From Streptomyces roseoverticillatus (GTDB lineage: Bacteria; Actinomycetota; Actinomycetes; Streptomycetales; Streptomycetaceae): a stretch of DNA of 64,000 nucleotides. Position numbers and translations under genes: made by a program. Below are positions 18,783 to 27,192 of the stretch, in pieces. The notes below the pieces were generated by a model. That model had not been told where the DNA came from. It searched no databases and worked only from the letters and a program-made list of their open reading frames with translations. The DNA is taken from positions 62,001 to 126,000 of the forward strand of contig NZ_JOFL01000019.1 of the NCBI RefSeq assembly GCF_000719265.1. The letters are read 5' to 3'. Position 1 is the first letter of the stretch, and each line of letters starts with the position of its first letter.

Positions 18783-19066
18783 GCGACGAGGAGTGGAAGT
18801 GGGTCTACGACCCTGATCGGGACCACGTCATCACGGGATTACCCCAGACCGTAGTAGCTCTGGCCGAGAAGGCGGCGCAGGATCTGGTGGAGCTCGCTGC
18901 GCTGGGGGTCGACGTGACCGGGATCGGTAAGGGGCCTCGTCACGGCGGTCCCGGCGGAATGCGGGAACTGAGGCTCCCGCCGAACGGGTGGATGTACGTG
19001 ATGGCACTTCCCCGCAGGAAGCTCATCGTCGTCACCCGCATCGTCCCGCCCTTCGAACACCTCTGA
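18779..19066 (+). CDS. RelE/ParE-like protein, candidate toxin, with TTA codon
   Basis: A 95-residue basic protein starting at GTG 18779. The order of segments (VVALAEKAAQDLVELAALGV, then GGMRELRLPPNGWMYVMALP, RRKLIVVTRIVPP) fits a RelE/ParE-type fold: helical hairpin, then beta sheet, then a conserved late basic strand. Codon 21 (18839-18841) is TTA, the only in-frame TTA I found in the window. In Streptomyces its translation needs the bldA tRNA, which is abundant only late in growth. It is translationally coupled to the upstream DUF6247-like gene. Toxicity is inferred. Confidence 0.6.
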   Translation: MSDEEWKWVYDPDRDHVITGLPQTVVALAEKAAQDLVELAALGVDVTGIGKGPRHGGPGGMRELRLPPNGWMYVMALPRRKLIVVTRIVPPFEHL

Positions 19067-19083
19067 CCCCGGCCCTCGCACCC

Positions 19084-19449
19084 TCACGCCAGATCCGTCA
19101 GATCCTCCGCATAGAACGTCGTCAGCGGCTGCGGGCCCACGTACTGCTGGCAGTTGCACTGCCTCAGCTCGTACGCCGTCGGCTTCTTCTCCGCGTCCCA
19201 GGCGACCGGAGTCTCCACCGACTCATGGCACTTGCCCTGCTTGTCATGCTTGGCCAAGTGGTGCGTGCAGCCGCATATGGGCTGGGGCGGCTTGGAGGCG
19301 GCCTCCAGGGCCGCGCGCTCGGCGCGCTCCGTCTCCAGGAGCTCCAGCTTGCGCTCGTGGCGGGTGCGCAAAGCCGTACGGGCGGTGTCGGCGACCTTGG
19401 TGAAGCCGCCCACGCCGAAGAAGATCAGCACCCACCAGAGCCAATCCAT
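19084..19449 (-). CDS. Membrane-anchored cysteine/histidine-rich small protein
   Basis: A 121-residue protein with one N-terminal membrane helix (MDWLWWVLIFFGVGGF). A charged coiled-coil-like stretch (about 27-52) leads into a Cys/His cluster: ICGCTHHLAKHDKQGKCHES and later QCNCQQY. Four to six of these residues could hold a metal, so a membrane-tethered zinc-ribbon-like domain is plausible. It resembles conserved Streptomyces hypothetical proteins without assigned function. The next gene on the strand is also a membrane protein, with a 51-base gap. Confidence 0.65.
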   Translation of the reverse strand: MDWLWWVLIFFGVGGFTKVADTARTALRTRHERKLELLETERAERAALEAASKPPQPICGCTHHLAKHDKQGKCHESVETPVAWDAEKKPTAYELRQCNCQQYVGPQPLTTFYAEDLTDLA

Positions 19450-19500
19450 GCCCGGCTCCTCCCCGCCGCGCGCCCTGTCCGTTCCCTCGCCAGAATACGC

Positions 19501-20124
19501 TCAGCGCTGCGGCGCGTTGAGGGAGCGGAACCAGCGGCGGTGGGCCAGGGCTGTGGCCACGCCGTACGCGCCGACCGCCGCCAGAGGGGCCGTCAGGCCC
19601 CACGCGTAGGCCAGGCCCGAGCCGTCCTTCGGTGCGGTGGTCGTCGTCAGCATCTCCGTCACGGCCGCGCCGCCCACCGCCAGCGCGCCCGCGCACGGCA
19701 GCAGTGACATCAGCAGCCAGAACCACACGCGGCCGCCTGCCCGGAGGCCGGGGTCGCGCATCGCGTCGCGGTCCAGGGCCGCCCAGAGGCGCAGCCGCCG
19801 CCGGGCTTCCTTCCCGGTACGGAGTCCGGCGCGGATGCCCAGCAGCGACGGGATCACTGCCCCCGCCGCCAGGATCAGGTACGCCGCCGCGTAGACGTAC
19901 TCCACACCGCCTTCGGCCACGGACTTCAGGCCCAGGACCGCGAGCATCCAGCCCAGCATGAACACGCCCGTCAGCAGCCACCCCAGCAGCAGGCGGCCCG
20001 GCGACAGTGTCTTACGTATGAGGGCGTCCAGCGCCCTCTCCCGGTCCGCCAGCACGGCTTCCCGGTTCGGCCACGTGCTCAGGTGCCATGGCGGGGGTGC
20101 AGGGGGCAGATGCGATATTCCCAT
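19501..20124 (-). CDS. Multi-pass membrane protein, unknown
   Basis: A 207-residue protein starting at ATG 20124. Hydrophobic helices lie at about residues 44-66, 76-97, 130-155 and 170-190, with a basic loop (GKEARRRLRLWAALDRD) between the second and third. No enzymatic motif is visible. It sits directly downstream of tsaD on the same strand (15-base gap), so the two may be cotranscribed, but a role in tRNA modification is not implied. Confidence 0.65.
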   Translation of the reverse strand: MGISHLPPAPPPWHLSTWPNREAVLADRERALDALIRKTLSPGRLLLGWLLTGVFMLGWMLAVLGLKSVAEGGVEYVYAAAYLILAAGAVIPSLLGIRAGLRTGKEARRRLRLWAALDRDAMRDPGLRAGGRVWFWLLMSLLPCAGALAVGGAAVTEMLTTTTAPKDGSGLAYAWGLTAPLAAVGAYGVATALAHRRWFRSLNAPQR

Positions 20125-20139
20125 CGTTCGTTCTACGAC

Positions 20140-21288
20140 CTACGACTCGTACAGGTTCTTCTTGCTCATCTCGTGGACGTGGTCATGGTCGTGGGAGTGG
20201 GCATGAGCATGACCCTCATGCGAATGAGCGTCCTCCTCCGCCGGCACATGCGTCTCCGTCACCGGCAGCGAGCTGTCCGCCGACAGCTCCCACGACGACG
20301 CCGCACGCCCCCGCGCCACCATCTCCGCGCCCAGCGCCGCCACCATCGCGCCGTTGTCCGTGCACAGCTTCGGCCGCGGTACGCGCAGCGTGATGCCCGC
20401 GTCCTCGCAGCGGCGCTGCGCCATCGCCCGCAGGCGCGTGTTCGCCGCGACGCCGCCGCCGATCATGAGGTGGTCGACGCCCTCGTCCTTGCACGCGCGG
20501 ACGGCCTTGCGCGTGAGGACGTCCACGACGGCCTCCTGGAACGACGCGGCCACGTCCGCGACCGGCACCTCCTCGCCCGCCGCGCGCTTGGCCTCTATCC
20601 AGCGGGCCACGGCCGTCTTCAGGCCGGAGAAGGAGAAGTCGTAGATCGGGTCGCGGGAGCCGGTGAGGCCGCGCGGGAAGCGGATGGCGTCCGGGTTGCC
20701 CTCGCGGGCGTAGCGGTCGATGACCGGGCCGCCGGGGAAGCCGAGGTTCAGGACGCGGGCGACCTTGTCGAAGGCCTCGCCGGCCGCGTCGTCGATGGTC
20801 GAGCCGAGCGGGCGGACGTCGGAGGTGATGTCGGGGGCGAGCAGCAGGGAGGAGTGGCCGCCGCTGACCAGCAGGGCCATCGTCGGCTCCGGCAGCGGGC
20901 CGTGCTCCAGCTGGTCGACGCAGATGTGGGAGGCCAGGTGGTTCACTCCGTAGAGCGGCTTGCCCAGCGCGTACGCGTACGCCTTCGCCGCCGAGACGCC
21001 GACGAGCAGCGCGCCCGCCAGGCCCGGGCCGGCCGTGACCGCGATGCCGTCGAGGTCCTTCGCGGAGACGCCGGCCTCGTCCAGCGCGCGCTGGATGGTC
21101 GGGACCATCGCCTCCAGGTGGGCGCGGCTGGCCACCTCGGGGACGACGCCGCCGAAGCGCGCGTGCTCGTCGACGCTGGAGGCGACCGCGTCCGCGAGCA
21201 GCGTGTGCCCGCGGACGATGCCGACGCCGGTCTCGTCGCACGAGGTCTCGATGCCGAGGACGAGGGGTTCGTCAGCCTTGCGAGCCAT
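20140..21288 (-). CDS. tsaD: tRNA t6A transferase subunit TsaD with His-rich tail
   Basis: Transfers threonylcarbamoyl to adenosine 37 of ANN-reading tRNAs, working with TsaB and TsaE in the cytosol. The ASKHA-fold motifs are intact: [11 protein letters not shown] at 11-21, metal histidines H117 and H121 in NHLASHI, a glycine-rich segment near [12 protein letters not shown], and [11 protein letters not shown] near 270. The 382 residues exceed the usual 335-345 because of a tail after about residue 345 that contains about ten histidines. The gene is the last of tsaB-rimI-tsaD and overlaps rimI by 17 bases. Confidence 0.95.
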   Translation of the reverse strand: MARKADEPLVLGIETSCDETGVGIVRGHTLLADAVASSVDEHARFGGVVPEVASRAHLEAMVPTIQRALDEAGVSAKDLDGIAVTAGPGLAGALLVGVSAAKAYAYALGKPLYGVNHLASHICVDQLEHGPLPEPTMALLVSGGHSSLLLAPDITSDVRPLGSTIDDAAGEAFDKVARVLNLGFPGGPVIDRYAREGNPDAIRFPRGLTGSRDPIYDFSFSGLKTAVARWIEAKRAAGEEVPVADVAASFQEAVVDVLTRKAVRACKDEGVDHLMIGGGVAANTRLRAMAQRRCEDAGITLRVPRPKLCTDNGAMVAALGAEMVARGRAASSWELSADSSLPVTETHVPAEEDAHSHEGHAHAHSHDHDHVHEMSKKNLYES

Positions 21289-21802
21289 GGGTCATTCCTT
21301 GCACTGCGGAGAGGGGATCGGAGAGGCGCATCACGAGGGCGTCGACGTTGCCGGGCTGGTAGTAGCCGCGGCGGACGCCGACCCCTTCGAAGCCGAAGCG
21401 TTCGTACAGGCGCTGGGCCCGGGTGTTGTCGACCCGCACTTCGAGGAGCACCTCGCGGCACTCGAAGTCGGTCGCGGCGGTCAGGAGCTCGCGCAGGAGC
21501 CGGGAGCCGAGGCCGGTGCTCCACTGCTCCTGGGCGACGGCGATGGTCTGGACGTCGCCGGTGCCGTCGATCGCGGCCAGGCCGGCGTAGCCGACGACGC
21601 GGCCGCCCCGGCCGCCCTCGCTGCCGGAAGCCTCTTCGGCCACCACGTAGCGGCGGGTCGCGCCCGCGCCGCGCGCGTGCGCCAGCTCCGACCAGAACAG
21701 CCCCTTGGACCAGGCGTCGTCCGGGAACAGCGCGCGCTCCAGCTCCAGCACCGGCCCGATGTCCCACCAGCGCATCTCGCGGACACGCACGTTCGTGGTC
21801 AC
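21272..21802 (-). CDS. rimI: RimI-like ribosomal-protein/GNAT acetyltransferase
   Basis: A 176-residue GNAT acetyltransferase starting at GTG 21802, which overlaps the tsaB stop. The acetyl-CoA segment [17 protein letters not shown] (about 98-114) has the Q/R-x-x-G-x-G/A pattern. The family signature [18 protein letters not shown] (about 127-144) identifies RimI-type N-alpha-acetyltransferases. In E. coli RimI acetylates ribosomal protein S18; in actinobacteria the substrate range may be broader. Its place between tsaB and tsaD is conserved in mycobacteria as well. Confidence 0.9.
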   Translation of the reverse strand: MTTNVRVREMRWWDIGPVLELERALFPDDAWSKGLFWSELAHARGAGATRRYVVAEEASGSEGGRGGRVVGYAGLAAIDGTGDVQTIAVAQEQWSTGLGSRLLRELLTAATDFECREVLLEVRVDNTRAQRLYERFGFEGVGVRRGYYQPGNVDALVMRLSDPLSAVQGMTHGSQG

Positions 21803-22467
21803 TTGGGGGTGACCACCTTGTAGTTGGCGGGCACCTGGGCGTCGGGGCGGCGCAGGTAGAGCGGCTGGTCCGGCAGGAACTCGCCGCCCGTGCGCAGGCG
21901 CTCCACGGCGAGGGACGCCAGGGCTCCGGCCGACTGGTGCTCGGGCATGTCGGCCCGTACGTCCGTGAACGCGTCGGGGTAGAGCACGGCGCCCGCGCCG
22001 ACCACCGTCAGGCCGGCCAGCTTCTCGGTGAGGTCCGCCGGGCGGTCCACGGCGGGCTCGGTGACGCGGGTACGGGCGTCCGCGTACCGCGCCCAGTAGA
22101 CCTCCTTGCGGCGGGCGTCCGTCGCCACGACGAACTCGCCCTCCAGGCCCGCCTGCCCGGCCGCGTACGCGATGCCGTCGAGCGAGCACAGGCCGCGGAC
22201 GGGCACGCCGAGCGCGGCGCCGAAGGTGGCGGCGGTGACGATGCCGACCCGCAGGCCGGTGTACGGGCCGGGGCCGACGCCGACCACGATGTCCGTGACG
22301 GCGTCCAGCTTGTGGCCCGCTTCGCGGAGCACCCGGTCGACGGAGGGAAGCAGCAGCTCACCGTGCCTGCGCGCGTCGATCTGACGCGCTTCGGCGACGA
22401 CTTTGTCGCCGTCGTGGAGGGCTACGGTGACGGCGGGCGTGGCGGTATCAAGAGCGAGCAGCAGCAC
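21799..22467 (-). CDS. tsaB: tRNA t6A dimerisation subunit TsaB
   Basis: A 222-residue inactive paralogue of TsaD that acts as the scaffold bringing TsaD and TsaE together. The N-terminal LLLALDTATPAVTVAL phosphate-type loop and the VGVGPGPYTGLRVGIV segment (about 62-77) are diagnostic. The catalytic metal histidines of TsaD are absent, as expected. It is the first gene of a three-gene coupled unit with rimI and tsaD (GTGA and 17-base overlaps). Confidence 0.94.
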   Translation of the reverse strand: MLLLALDTATPAVTVALHDGDKVVAEARQIDARRHGELLLPSVDRVLREAGHKLDAVTDIVVGVGPGPYTGLRVGIVTAATFGAALGVPVRGLCSLDGIAYAAGQAGLEGEFVVATDARRKEVYWARYADARTRVTEPAVDRPADLTEKLAGLTVVGAGAVLYPDAFTDVRADMPEHQSAGALASLAVERLRTGGEFLPDQPLYLRRPDAQVPANYKVVTPK

Positions 22468-22706
22468 ACTGACAGCCTACGGCGCGCGGCATGCGGCTCG
22501 CCGGGGGGCGGCGGTGCGGCGTGCCCGTGCGGGCGGCTCCGGCAGCACGATGCGCGCGTGGCTCCGGCGGCGTGGCGCGAGCGCCGCTTCGGCGGCGCGG
22601 AGCGGGTGGCCGCGAGTGCTACGGTCACCGCAACGCCGTATGCGTATGTACGCACGAAGAGATACGTGCGCAGGATACGTACGCAGGAAGAGAAGGGTTC
22701 GCAGCC

Positions 22707-23321
22707 GTGGCACGCAGCAGCTCGGGGGTCATCGTGGCCGCGCTCACCGCGGCGGCCCTCGCGGGAGTCGGTTTCCTCGCCTTCCAGGCCGAGGCCGCGC
22801 CCGACAAGCCGCAGGCCTCGCACGCGAGCGCCTCCGGCGAGGCCAAGGACAAGGGCAAGGACGGCAGCACTCCGGGCGACGGCGGCTCCGGCGACGGCTC
22901 CGGCAAGGACGGCGGCCAGGGACAGGAGAAGGCCGTCCCCGCCGTTCCCGCGGGCTCCGGCACGGGGCAGCGGGTCGTCTACGCGCTCGGGCAGAAGCGG
23001 GTGTGGCTGATCGGCGCGGACGGCAAGGCGACCCACAGCTTCGAGGTCGCGCCCAGCACGGTGAACCCGCAGCCGGGCCCCTACAAGGTGACCTCGCGCG
23101 ACGCTACGGGCACGGGTTCGGACGGCAAGGCCATCGAGCACGTGGTGCGGTTCCACCAGAACACGGCGGGGGTCGTCTTCGGCTTCAGCGCGGCGGTGGA
23201 CGGGTCGCTGCCGGATCCCGCGTCGGGCAAGAAGACGGGTGCGGTGCGGGAGAGTCCTGCGGACGGGCGGGCGATGTGGGACTTCGCCGTCAACGGCACG
23301 AAGGTTGTCGTGGTCGCTTAG
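22707..23321 (+). CDS. Secreted protein, possibly a degenerate L,D-transpeptidase-like fold
   Basis: A 204-residue protein starting at GTG 22707. A signal peptide or anchor covers residues 1-31 (VIVAALTAAALAGVGFLAF, ending AEAA). A Gly/Ser/Asp/Lys linker follows to about 75. The C-terminal 125 residues (RVVYALGQKRVWLIGADGKA, later GPYKVTSRDA and FHQNTAGVVFGFS) have the strand order of a YkuD domain. The HxxxxxxSHGC catalytic motif of L,D-transpeptidases is missing and there is no cysteine. It is probably a non-enzymatic surface protein. The fold is inferred from weak resemblance. Confidence 0.6.
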   Translation: MARSSSGVIVAALTAAALAGVGFLAFQAEAAPDKPQASHASASGEAKDKGKDGSTPGDGGSGDGSGKDGGQGQEKAVPAVPAGSGTGQRVVYALGQKRVWLIGADGKATHSFEVAPSTVNPQPGPYKVTSRDATGTGSDGKAIEHVVRFHQNTAGVVFGFSAAVDGSLPDPASGKKTGAVRESPADGRAMWDFAVNGTKVVVVA

Positions 23322-23343
23322 CGGTTTCCCCTGAGGACCCTTT

Positions 23344-23410
23344 CCGGGGCTGCGCCCCGGACCCCCTGTCCGCGCTGACGCGTGACGTCCTCAAACGCCG
23401 GACGGGCTGA
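23344..23410. repeat. Streptomyces-type intergenic hairpin repeat
   Basis: CCGGGGC-TGC-GCCCCGG (23344-23360), then AACGCCGGACGGGCTGA near 23393-23410. The same two modules recur at 52186-52250, and the first also at 53767-53783. This is the common dispersed Streptomyces repeat and probably acts as terminator for the secreted-protein gene. Confidence 0.65.
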
Positions 23411-23443
23411 ATTCATGCGGCGTCATTTATGCGGCGTCCTGCT

Positions 23444-23638
23444 CTATGCGGCGTTCTGCTCGCCGTCTCCCTGCGTCTCCGGCGACGGCGGCGGTTTCGA
23501 CACCGCATCCGCGGCCGCGCAGGAGGCCAGCAGGTCGCGCATCGAAGTCGAGGTCGACGGGGGCCTCTCCTCCGAGGGCTCCGAGGGCTCCGAGCGGAGC
23601 TCGGTCGGCGGCTGCTGCGGCTGCTCCGGTGCCGGCAT
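23444..23638 (-). CDS. Small iron-box-controlled ORF, unknown
   Basis: A 64-residue protein starting at ATG 23638 with a near-ideal AGGAGG 5 bases upstream. Its first half is Pro/Glu/Ser-rich and likely disordered (MPAPEQPQQPPTELRSEPSE). A single conserved-looking segment, TSMRDLLASCAAADAVS (about 31-47), contains the only cysteine. There is no signal or membrane segment. The gene lies alone behind an iron-box palindrome centred 37 bases upstream, which implies repression by DmdR/IdeR when iron is plentiful. The function is not recognised. Confidence 0.65.
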   Translation of the reverse strand: MPAPEQPQQPPTELRSEPSEPSEERPPSTSTSMRDLLASCAAADAVSKPPPSPETQGDGEQNAA

Positions 23639-23663
23639 GGTGCCTCCTGGGGGGCATCTGGGC

Positions 23664-23683
23664 AAGGTTAGGTAGACCTAACC
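23664..23683. promoter_or_regulatory. Iron box (DmdR/IdeR operator)
   Basis: GGTTAGGT-AG-ACCTAACC is a perfect inverted repeat (arms 23666-23673 and 23676-23683). Aligned with the 19-bp actinobacterial iron box TTAGGTTAGGCTAACCTAA it matches at about 14 positions. It lies just upstream of the ribosome site of the 64-residue minus-strand ORF. Confidence 0.75.
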
Positions 23684-23781
23684 GTGTCTCTGCCTACCAT
23701 GTGACCACGCCCGCAGCCGCCGATGCAACATCTTCCCGACGGGTTGTCGGAACGTACAGCGGCGTGCGGCAGCGCGCGCCG

Positions 23782-24369
23782 TCAGCCGAGCTGCGACAGG
23801 TCCGCGCCCGCCCAGCGCGCGCCCACGCCCGTCACCCGCACGCTCCGCACGTCGTCCGTGTCCTCCGCCGCGTGGGCCACGTCCGCCGCGTCCGCGGCGC
23901 TCGCGCCGACCGCCCGGTGGATGACGACGTGCAGCCGGTCGTCGGAGAGCTCCTCGACCTTGCCGTCGCCCCACTCCACGACGATCACGGACTCGGGGAG
24001 GGAGACGTCGAGGTCCAGGTCCTCCATCTCGTCCAGGCCGCCGGAGAGCCGGTACGCGTCGACGTGGACGAGGGCCGGGCCGCCGGAGAGGTGGGGGTGG
24101 ACGCGGGCGATGACGAACGTCGGGGAGGTGACGGCGCCGCGGACGCCGAGGCCCTCGCCGAGGCCGCGGGTCAGCGTCGTCTTGCCCGCGCCGAGCTCAC
24201 CCGTGAGCAGCACCAGATCGCCGGGGCGCAGCAGGCCGGCCAGCCGGCGGCCCAGGTCCCGCATGGCCTCGGCGGTCCTGACCGTGAGCTCTGCGCTGGT
24301 CTCGGCAGGCGTCTCGGCAGGCATCGGGGTCTCCGGGGCGGCGGCGGTCGTCTCAGGCTGGGCGCTCAT
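23782..24369 (-). CDS. tsaE: tRNA t6A ATPase subunit TsaE
   Basis: A 195-residue P-loop ATPase that drives turnover of the TsaBDE t6A complex. Walker A GELGAGKTTLTRGLG is at about residues 57-71. The switch region TSPTFVIAR, the HVDAYRL segment and the ESVIVVEWGDG motif follow. The N-terminal 30 residues are an Ala/Pro/Thr-rich extension absent from shorter homologues, and the C-terminal tail after about 155 is also extended. ATG 24369 is the standard-looking start. It is separated from tsaB by 1.3 kb holding two unrelated genes. Confidence 0.93.
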   Translation of the reverse strand: MSAQPETTAAAPETPMPAETPAETSAELTVRTAEAMRDLGRRLAGLLRPGDLVLLTGELGAGKTTLTRGLGEGLGVRGAVTSPTFVIARVHPHLSGGPALVHVDAYRLSGGLDEMEDLDLDVSLPESVIVVEWGDGKVEELSDDRLHVVIHRAVGASAADAADVAHAAEDTDDVRSVRVTGVGARWAGADLSQLG

Positions 24370-24432
24370 ATCCGCCGATGGTACGGGGCCGGGCCGCCCC
24401 GGCGCGTATGCCCGCACGCGCCCCGGCGCGTT

Positions 24433-25716
24433 TCACCCGCGGCCGCGCGCCCCCGCCGCCGCGCGCTGCCCGTGCTCCAGCGCCCCGCCGTCCGCCGCCG
24501 CGGCGAGCAGGTCGCCCAGCTGGGCGACGACGACCTCGGGCCGCTCCAGCATCACCAGGTGTCCGGTGTCCTCCAGGAGGAGGAGCCGGGCGTCGGGCAG
24601 GGCCTCGGCGATGGCCTCGCTGTGCTCGCTCGGCGTGAGCAGGTCCTTGTCGCCGGCCACGACGACCACCGGCAGGCGCTCGAAGGCGCACAGCGCCTCC
24701 CGCTTCTCGTGCTCGGCGAAGACCGGGTAGAACGCCGCGACGACGTCGACGGGCGTGGCCTCGATCAGCCGTTCCGCGAACCGCACGACCGCCGGATCCA
24801 CGTCCTTCGAGCCGAAGGAGTACCAGCGGAGCACGCCCGCGAACAGGTCGGCGGTGGCCCGGCGGCCCTTCTCGATCAGCTCGGGCCGGGTCGCCATCAG
24901 CTTGAAGGCGCCCGGGAGGACGAGCCGCCGCACCAGGCTCATCCCGGCGGCCGGCAGCCCGTACGTGTTCTCCGCGAGCCCGCCCGCGGACGTGCCGAGG
25001 AAGGCCGTGCCGACGACGCGCTCGGCGATCAGGCCGGGGTGCTGCGCGGCCAGCGCCATCGTCGTCATGCCACCCATCGAGTGCCCCACGAGCACCAGCG
25101 GTCCCTCGGGGGCCGCGGCGTCGATGACGGCCCGGAGATCGCACCCGAAGAGGTCGATGGAGACCGCTTCCGTACGGCTGCGCTCGGAGCGGCCGTGGCT
25201 GCGCTGGTCCCAGAAGACCGCGCGGACGCCGGCGGCCCGCAGGGCGGCGCGCTGGAAGTGCCAGGAGTCCTGGCTGAGGCAGTAGCCGTGGCTGAAGACG
25301 ACCGTGAGGGGCGGGGAGGCGGGCGCGCGCCGGCCGCCGAACAGCCGGCGGGAGGCCGGTGCCTGCGGCTCCCCGTCCGGCCCGCCCGGCTCGTCCACCT
25401 CGTAGTACAGCCGCGTGCCGTCCTCCGCGACCACCGTGCCCGGCGTCCCCCGCAGCGTCCCGTACGGGCCCGAGGCGTCCAGGGCCAGCCGCGCCTTGCG
25501 GCGCATGCCGCGCCCCACCGTCAGCCGCTCGACCGCCACGCCGACCGCGGCTCCCGCGGCCAGGACGCCCAGCGCCGCGCCCGCGACACCCGCCCCGCGC
25601 CGCCAGCCGCCGCCCGCGCCCTGCGCCGCGCCGCTCCCGACGATCGCCTCGATGGCCTCGACCGCCCCGGCGGCCTCGGCCGCCGCTGCGCCCGCGCTAC
25701 CGCTGTCCCTGCTCAT
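24433..25716 (-). CDS. Alpha/beta hydrolase, membrane-associated N-terminus
   Basis: A 427-residue protein. An Ala/Gly-rich N-terminus contains one hydrophobic helix (about 43-62, AGVAGAALGVLAAGAAVGVA), probably an anchor. The hydrolase domain starts near 85. Visible motifs are oxyanion-hole SHGYCLSQDSW (about 141-151), nucleophile elbow GHSMGG (about 213-218), a late aspartate in VVAGDKDLLTP, and catalytic histidine in TGHLVMLERPE (about 385-395). The substrate is unknown. It lies between alr and tsaE on the same strand, a placement also recalled from mycobacteria. Confidence 0.87.
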   Translation of the reverse strand: MSRDSGSAGAAAAEAAGAVEAIEAIVGSGAAQGAGGGWRRGAGVAGAALGVLAAGAAVGVAVERLTVGRGMRRKARLALDASGPYGTLRGTPGTVVAEDGTRLYYEVDEPGGPDGEPQAPASRRLFGGRRAPASPPLTVVFSHGYCLSQDSWHFQRAALRAAGVRAVFWDQRSHGRSERSRTEAVSIDLFGCDLRAVIDAAAPEGPLVLVGHSMGGMTTMALAAQHPGLIAERVVGTAFLGTSAGGLAENTYGLPAAGMSLVRRLVLPGAFKLMATRPELIEKGRRATADLFAGVLRWYSFGSKDVDPAVVRFAERLIEATPVDVVAAFYPVFAEHEKREALCAFERLPVVVVAGDKDLLTPSEHSEAIAEALPDARLLLLEDTGHLVMLERPEVVVAQLGDLLAAAADGGALEHGQRAAAGARGRG

Positions 25717-25774
25717 CGCGCGCCCCCGTGTCCCCGTTTCGGCATGTCCACGTCCGCGTACTCGTCGTGCTCGT

Positions 25775-25795
25775 GCGCCGGTCCGGGTCCGGCGC
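25775..25795. terminator. Short hairpin between alr and hydrolase gene
   Basis: GCGCCGG (25775-25781) and CCGGCGC (25789-25795) form a 7-bp stem with a 7-base loop in the 99-base gap. It may be a weak terminator or processing site. Confidence 0.4.
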
Positions 25796-25815
25796 CCTGC
25801 CGGACCTACCCGGAC

Positions 25816-27009
25816 TTACTCGGTGTATCCGTCAACGTATCCGTCCACGTTCTCACCGACGTAGACGCGCGGCACCCGATTGGAGATGCGCGTGACAACC
25901 TCGTAGGCAATCGTGCCCGTGGCACGCGCCCAGTCCTCGGCGGTCGGCTCGCCCCGGTCGCCCGGCCCGAACAGCACCGCCTCGTCGCCCACCCGCGCCG
26001 TGTCGTCGCCGCCCAGGTCGACCACGAACTGGTCCATGGCCACCCGGCCCGCCACCGTCCGCCACTTGCCGCCCACCAGCACCGGACCCGTGCCGGAGCC
26101 CGCACGCGGGATGCCGTCCGCGTAGCCCACGGGGACGAGGGCGAGCGTCGTCGGGCCGGGGGTGACGTAGTGGTGCCCGTACGAGACGCCGTGCCCGCCC
26201 GGCACCCGCTTCACCGACGCCAGGTACGCCGACAGGGTCATCACCGGCTTCAGGCCGAAGTCCTGCGGCGTGCCGACCTCGGGGCTCGGCGACACCCCGT
26301 ACATCGCGATGCCCGTCCGGACGAGGTCGAAGTGCGCCTCGGGGATCGTCAGGGTCGCCGGCGAGTTGGCTATGTGCCGCACCTCGGGCTCGACGCCCTG
26401 CCGCTCCGCGTACGCCACCGCGTCCCGGAAGACCCGCAGCTGGGCCTGGATGGACGGGTGGCCCGGCTCGTCGGCGCACGCGAAGTGCGACCAGATGCCG
26501 GTCACCTTCACCAGGCCCGCGTCCTCCGCCTCGCGCGCCGCGGCGATCAGTTCCGGCCAGTCGTCGGGCTGGCAGCCGTTGCGCCCCAGACCGGTGTCGA
26601 TCTTCAGCTGGACGCGGGCGGGACGGCCCGCGTCCCGTACGGCCTCGCAGAGCTCCGCGAGGGCCCACACCCCGCTCACCGACACGTCGACGTCCGCCTC
26701 AACGGCCTCGCGCCACGGGCTGCCCGGCGTCCACAGCCAGCACATCAGCCGGCCCGTGTCACCCGCCGCGCGCAGCGCCAGCGCCTCGTCCGGCGTCGCC
26801 GTGCCGACCCACTCGGCGCCGGCCTCGCGGGCCGCGCGGGCGCACTGCACCGCGCCGTGGCCGTAGGCGTTCGCCTTGACCACGGCCATCAGCTGCGACC
26901 GGGGCGCGCGGGCCTTGAGCGTGCGTACGTTGGCCCGCAGCGCGGCCAGGTCGACCAGGGCACGGGCGCGCATCGGGGTCTCGCCGGCGCGAAGCGGAGT
27001 CTCGTTCAT
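25816..27009 (-). CDS. alr: Alanine racemase
   Basis: A PLP-dependent enzyme that makes D-alanine for peptidoglycan in the cytosol. The 397 residues fit the family. The cofactor lysine is K45 in AVVKANAYGHG. The second catalytic base is the tyrosine of GVSYGHHYVT (near residue 285). GRVAMDQFVVDLG and the substrate-site arginine region near QLKIDTGLGRNG are present. The C-terminus carries a small repeat, YVGENVDGYVDGYTE. The gene is divergent from nnr, with a 183-base gap containing a 12-bp repeat in the alr leader. Confidence 0.97.
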   Translation of the reverse strand: MNETPLRAGETPMRARALVDLAALRANVRTLKARAPRSQLMAVVKANAYGHGAVQCARAAREAGAEWVGTATPDEALALRAAGDTGRLMCWLWTPGSPWREAVEADVDVSVSGVWALAELCEAVRDAGRPARVQLKIDTGLGRNGCQPDDWPELIAAAREAEDAGLVKVTGIWSHFACADEPGHPSIQAQLRVFRDAVAYAERQGVEPEVRHIANSPATLTIPEAHFDLVRTGIAMYGVSPSPEVGTPQDFGLKPVMTLSAYLASVKRVPGGHGVSYGHHYVTPGPTTLALVPVGYADGIPRAGSGTGPVLVGGKWRTVAGRVAMDQFVVDLGGDDTARVGDEAVLFGPGDRGEPTAEDWARATGTIAYEVVTRISNRVPRVYVGENVDGYVDGYTE

Positions 27010-27096
27010 CCACGTCAGTCTCTCAGGACGGCCGGGGAGGGGGTGAGGGGTGGGGCTCAGGCAGGGGTGCAGGGTGTCACTTCACGTGTCATTTCG

Positions 27097-27132
27097 GGTG
27101 CCGCCCGAGGTGCCGCCCGAGGTGCCGCCCGG
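27097..27132. repeat. 12-bp tandem repeat in alr leader
   Basis: Three head-to-tail copies of GGTGCCGCCCGA (27097-27108, 27109-27120, 27121-27132, the last ending in G) in the divergent alr-nnr gap. No coding frame was accepted there. Confidence 0.8.
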
Positions 27133-27192
27133 GGTGTCATTCCAGATGTCTTTTCGGGGGCGTGAACGGCGCACGGTTGTGAGACTGGGGGC

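Noticed and set aside
20083..23010. 975-codon plus-strand frame over tsaD, rimI and tsaB
   Set aside because: It spans three recognised minus-strand genes and has no sensible composition.
23446..27165. 1239-codon plus-strand frame over tsaE, the hydrolase and alr
   Set aside because: It is the antisense shadow of three real genes; the Arg/Ala/Gly-rich product matches nothing.
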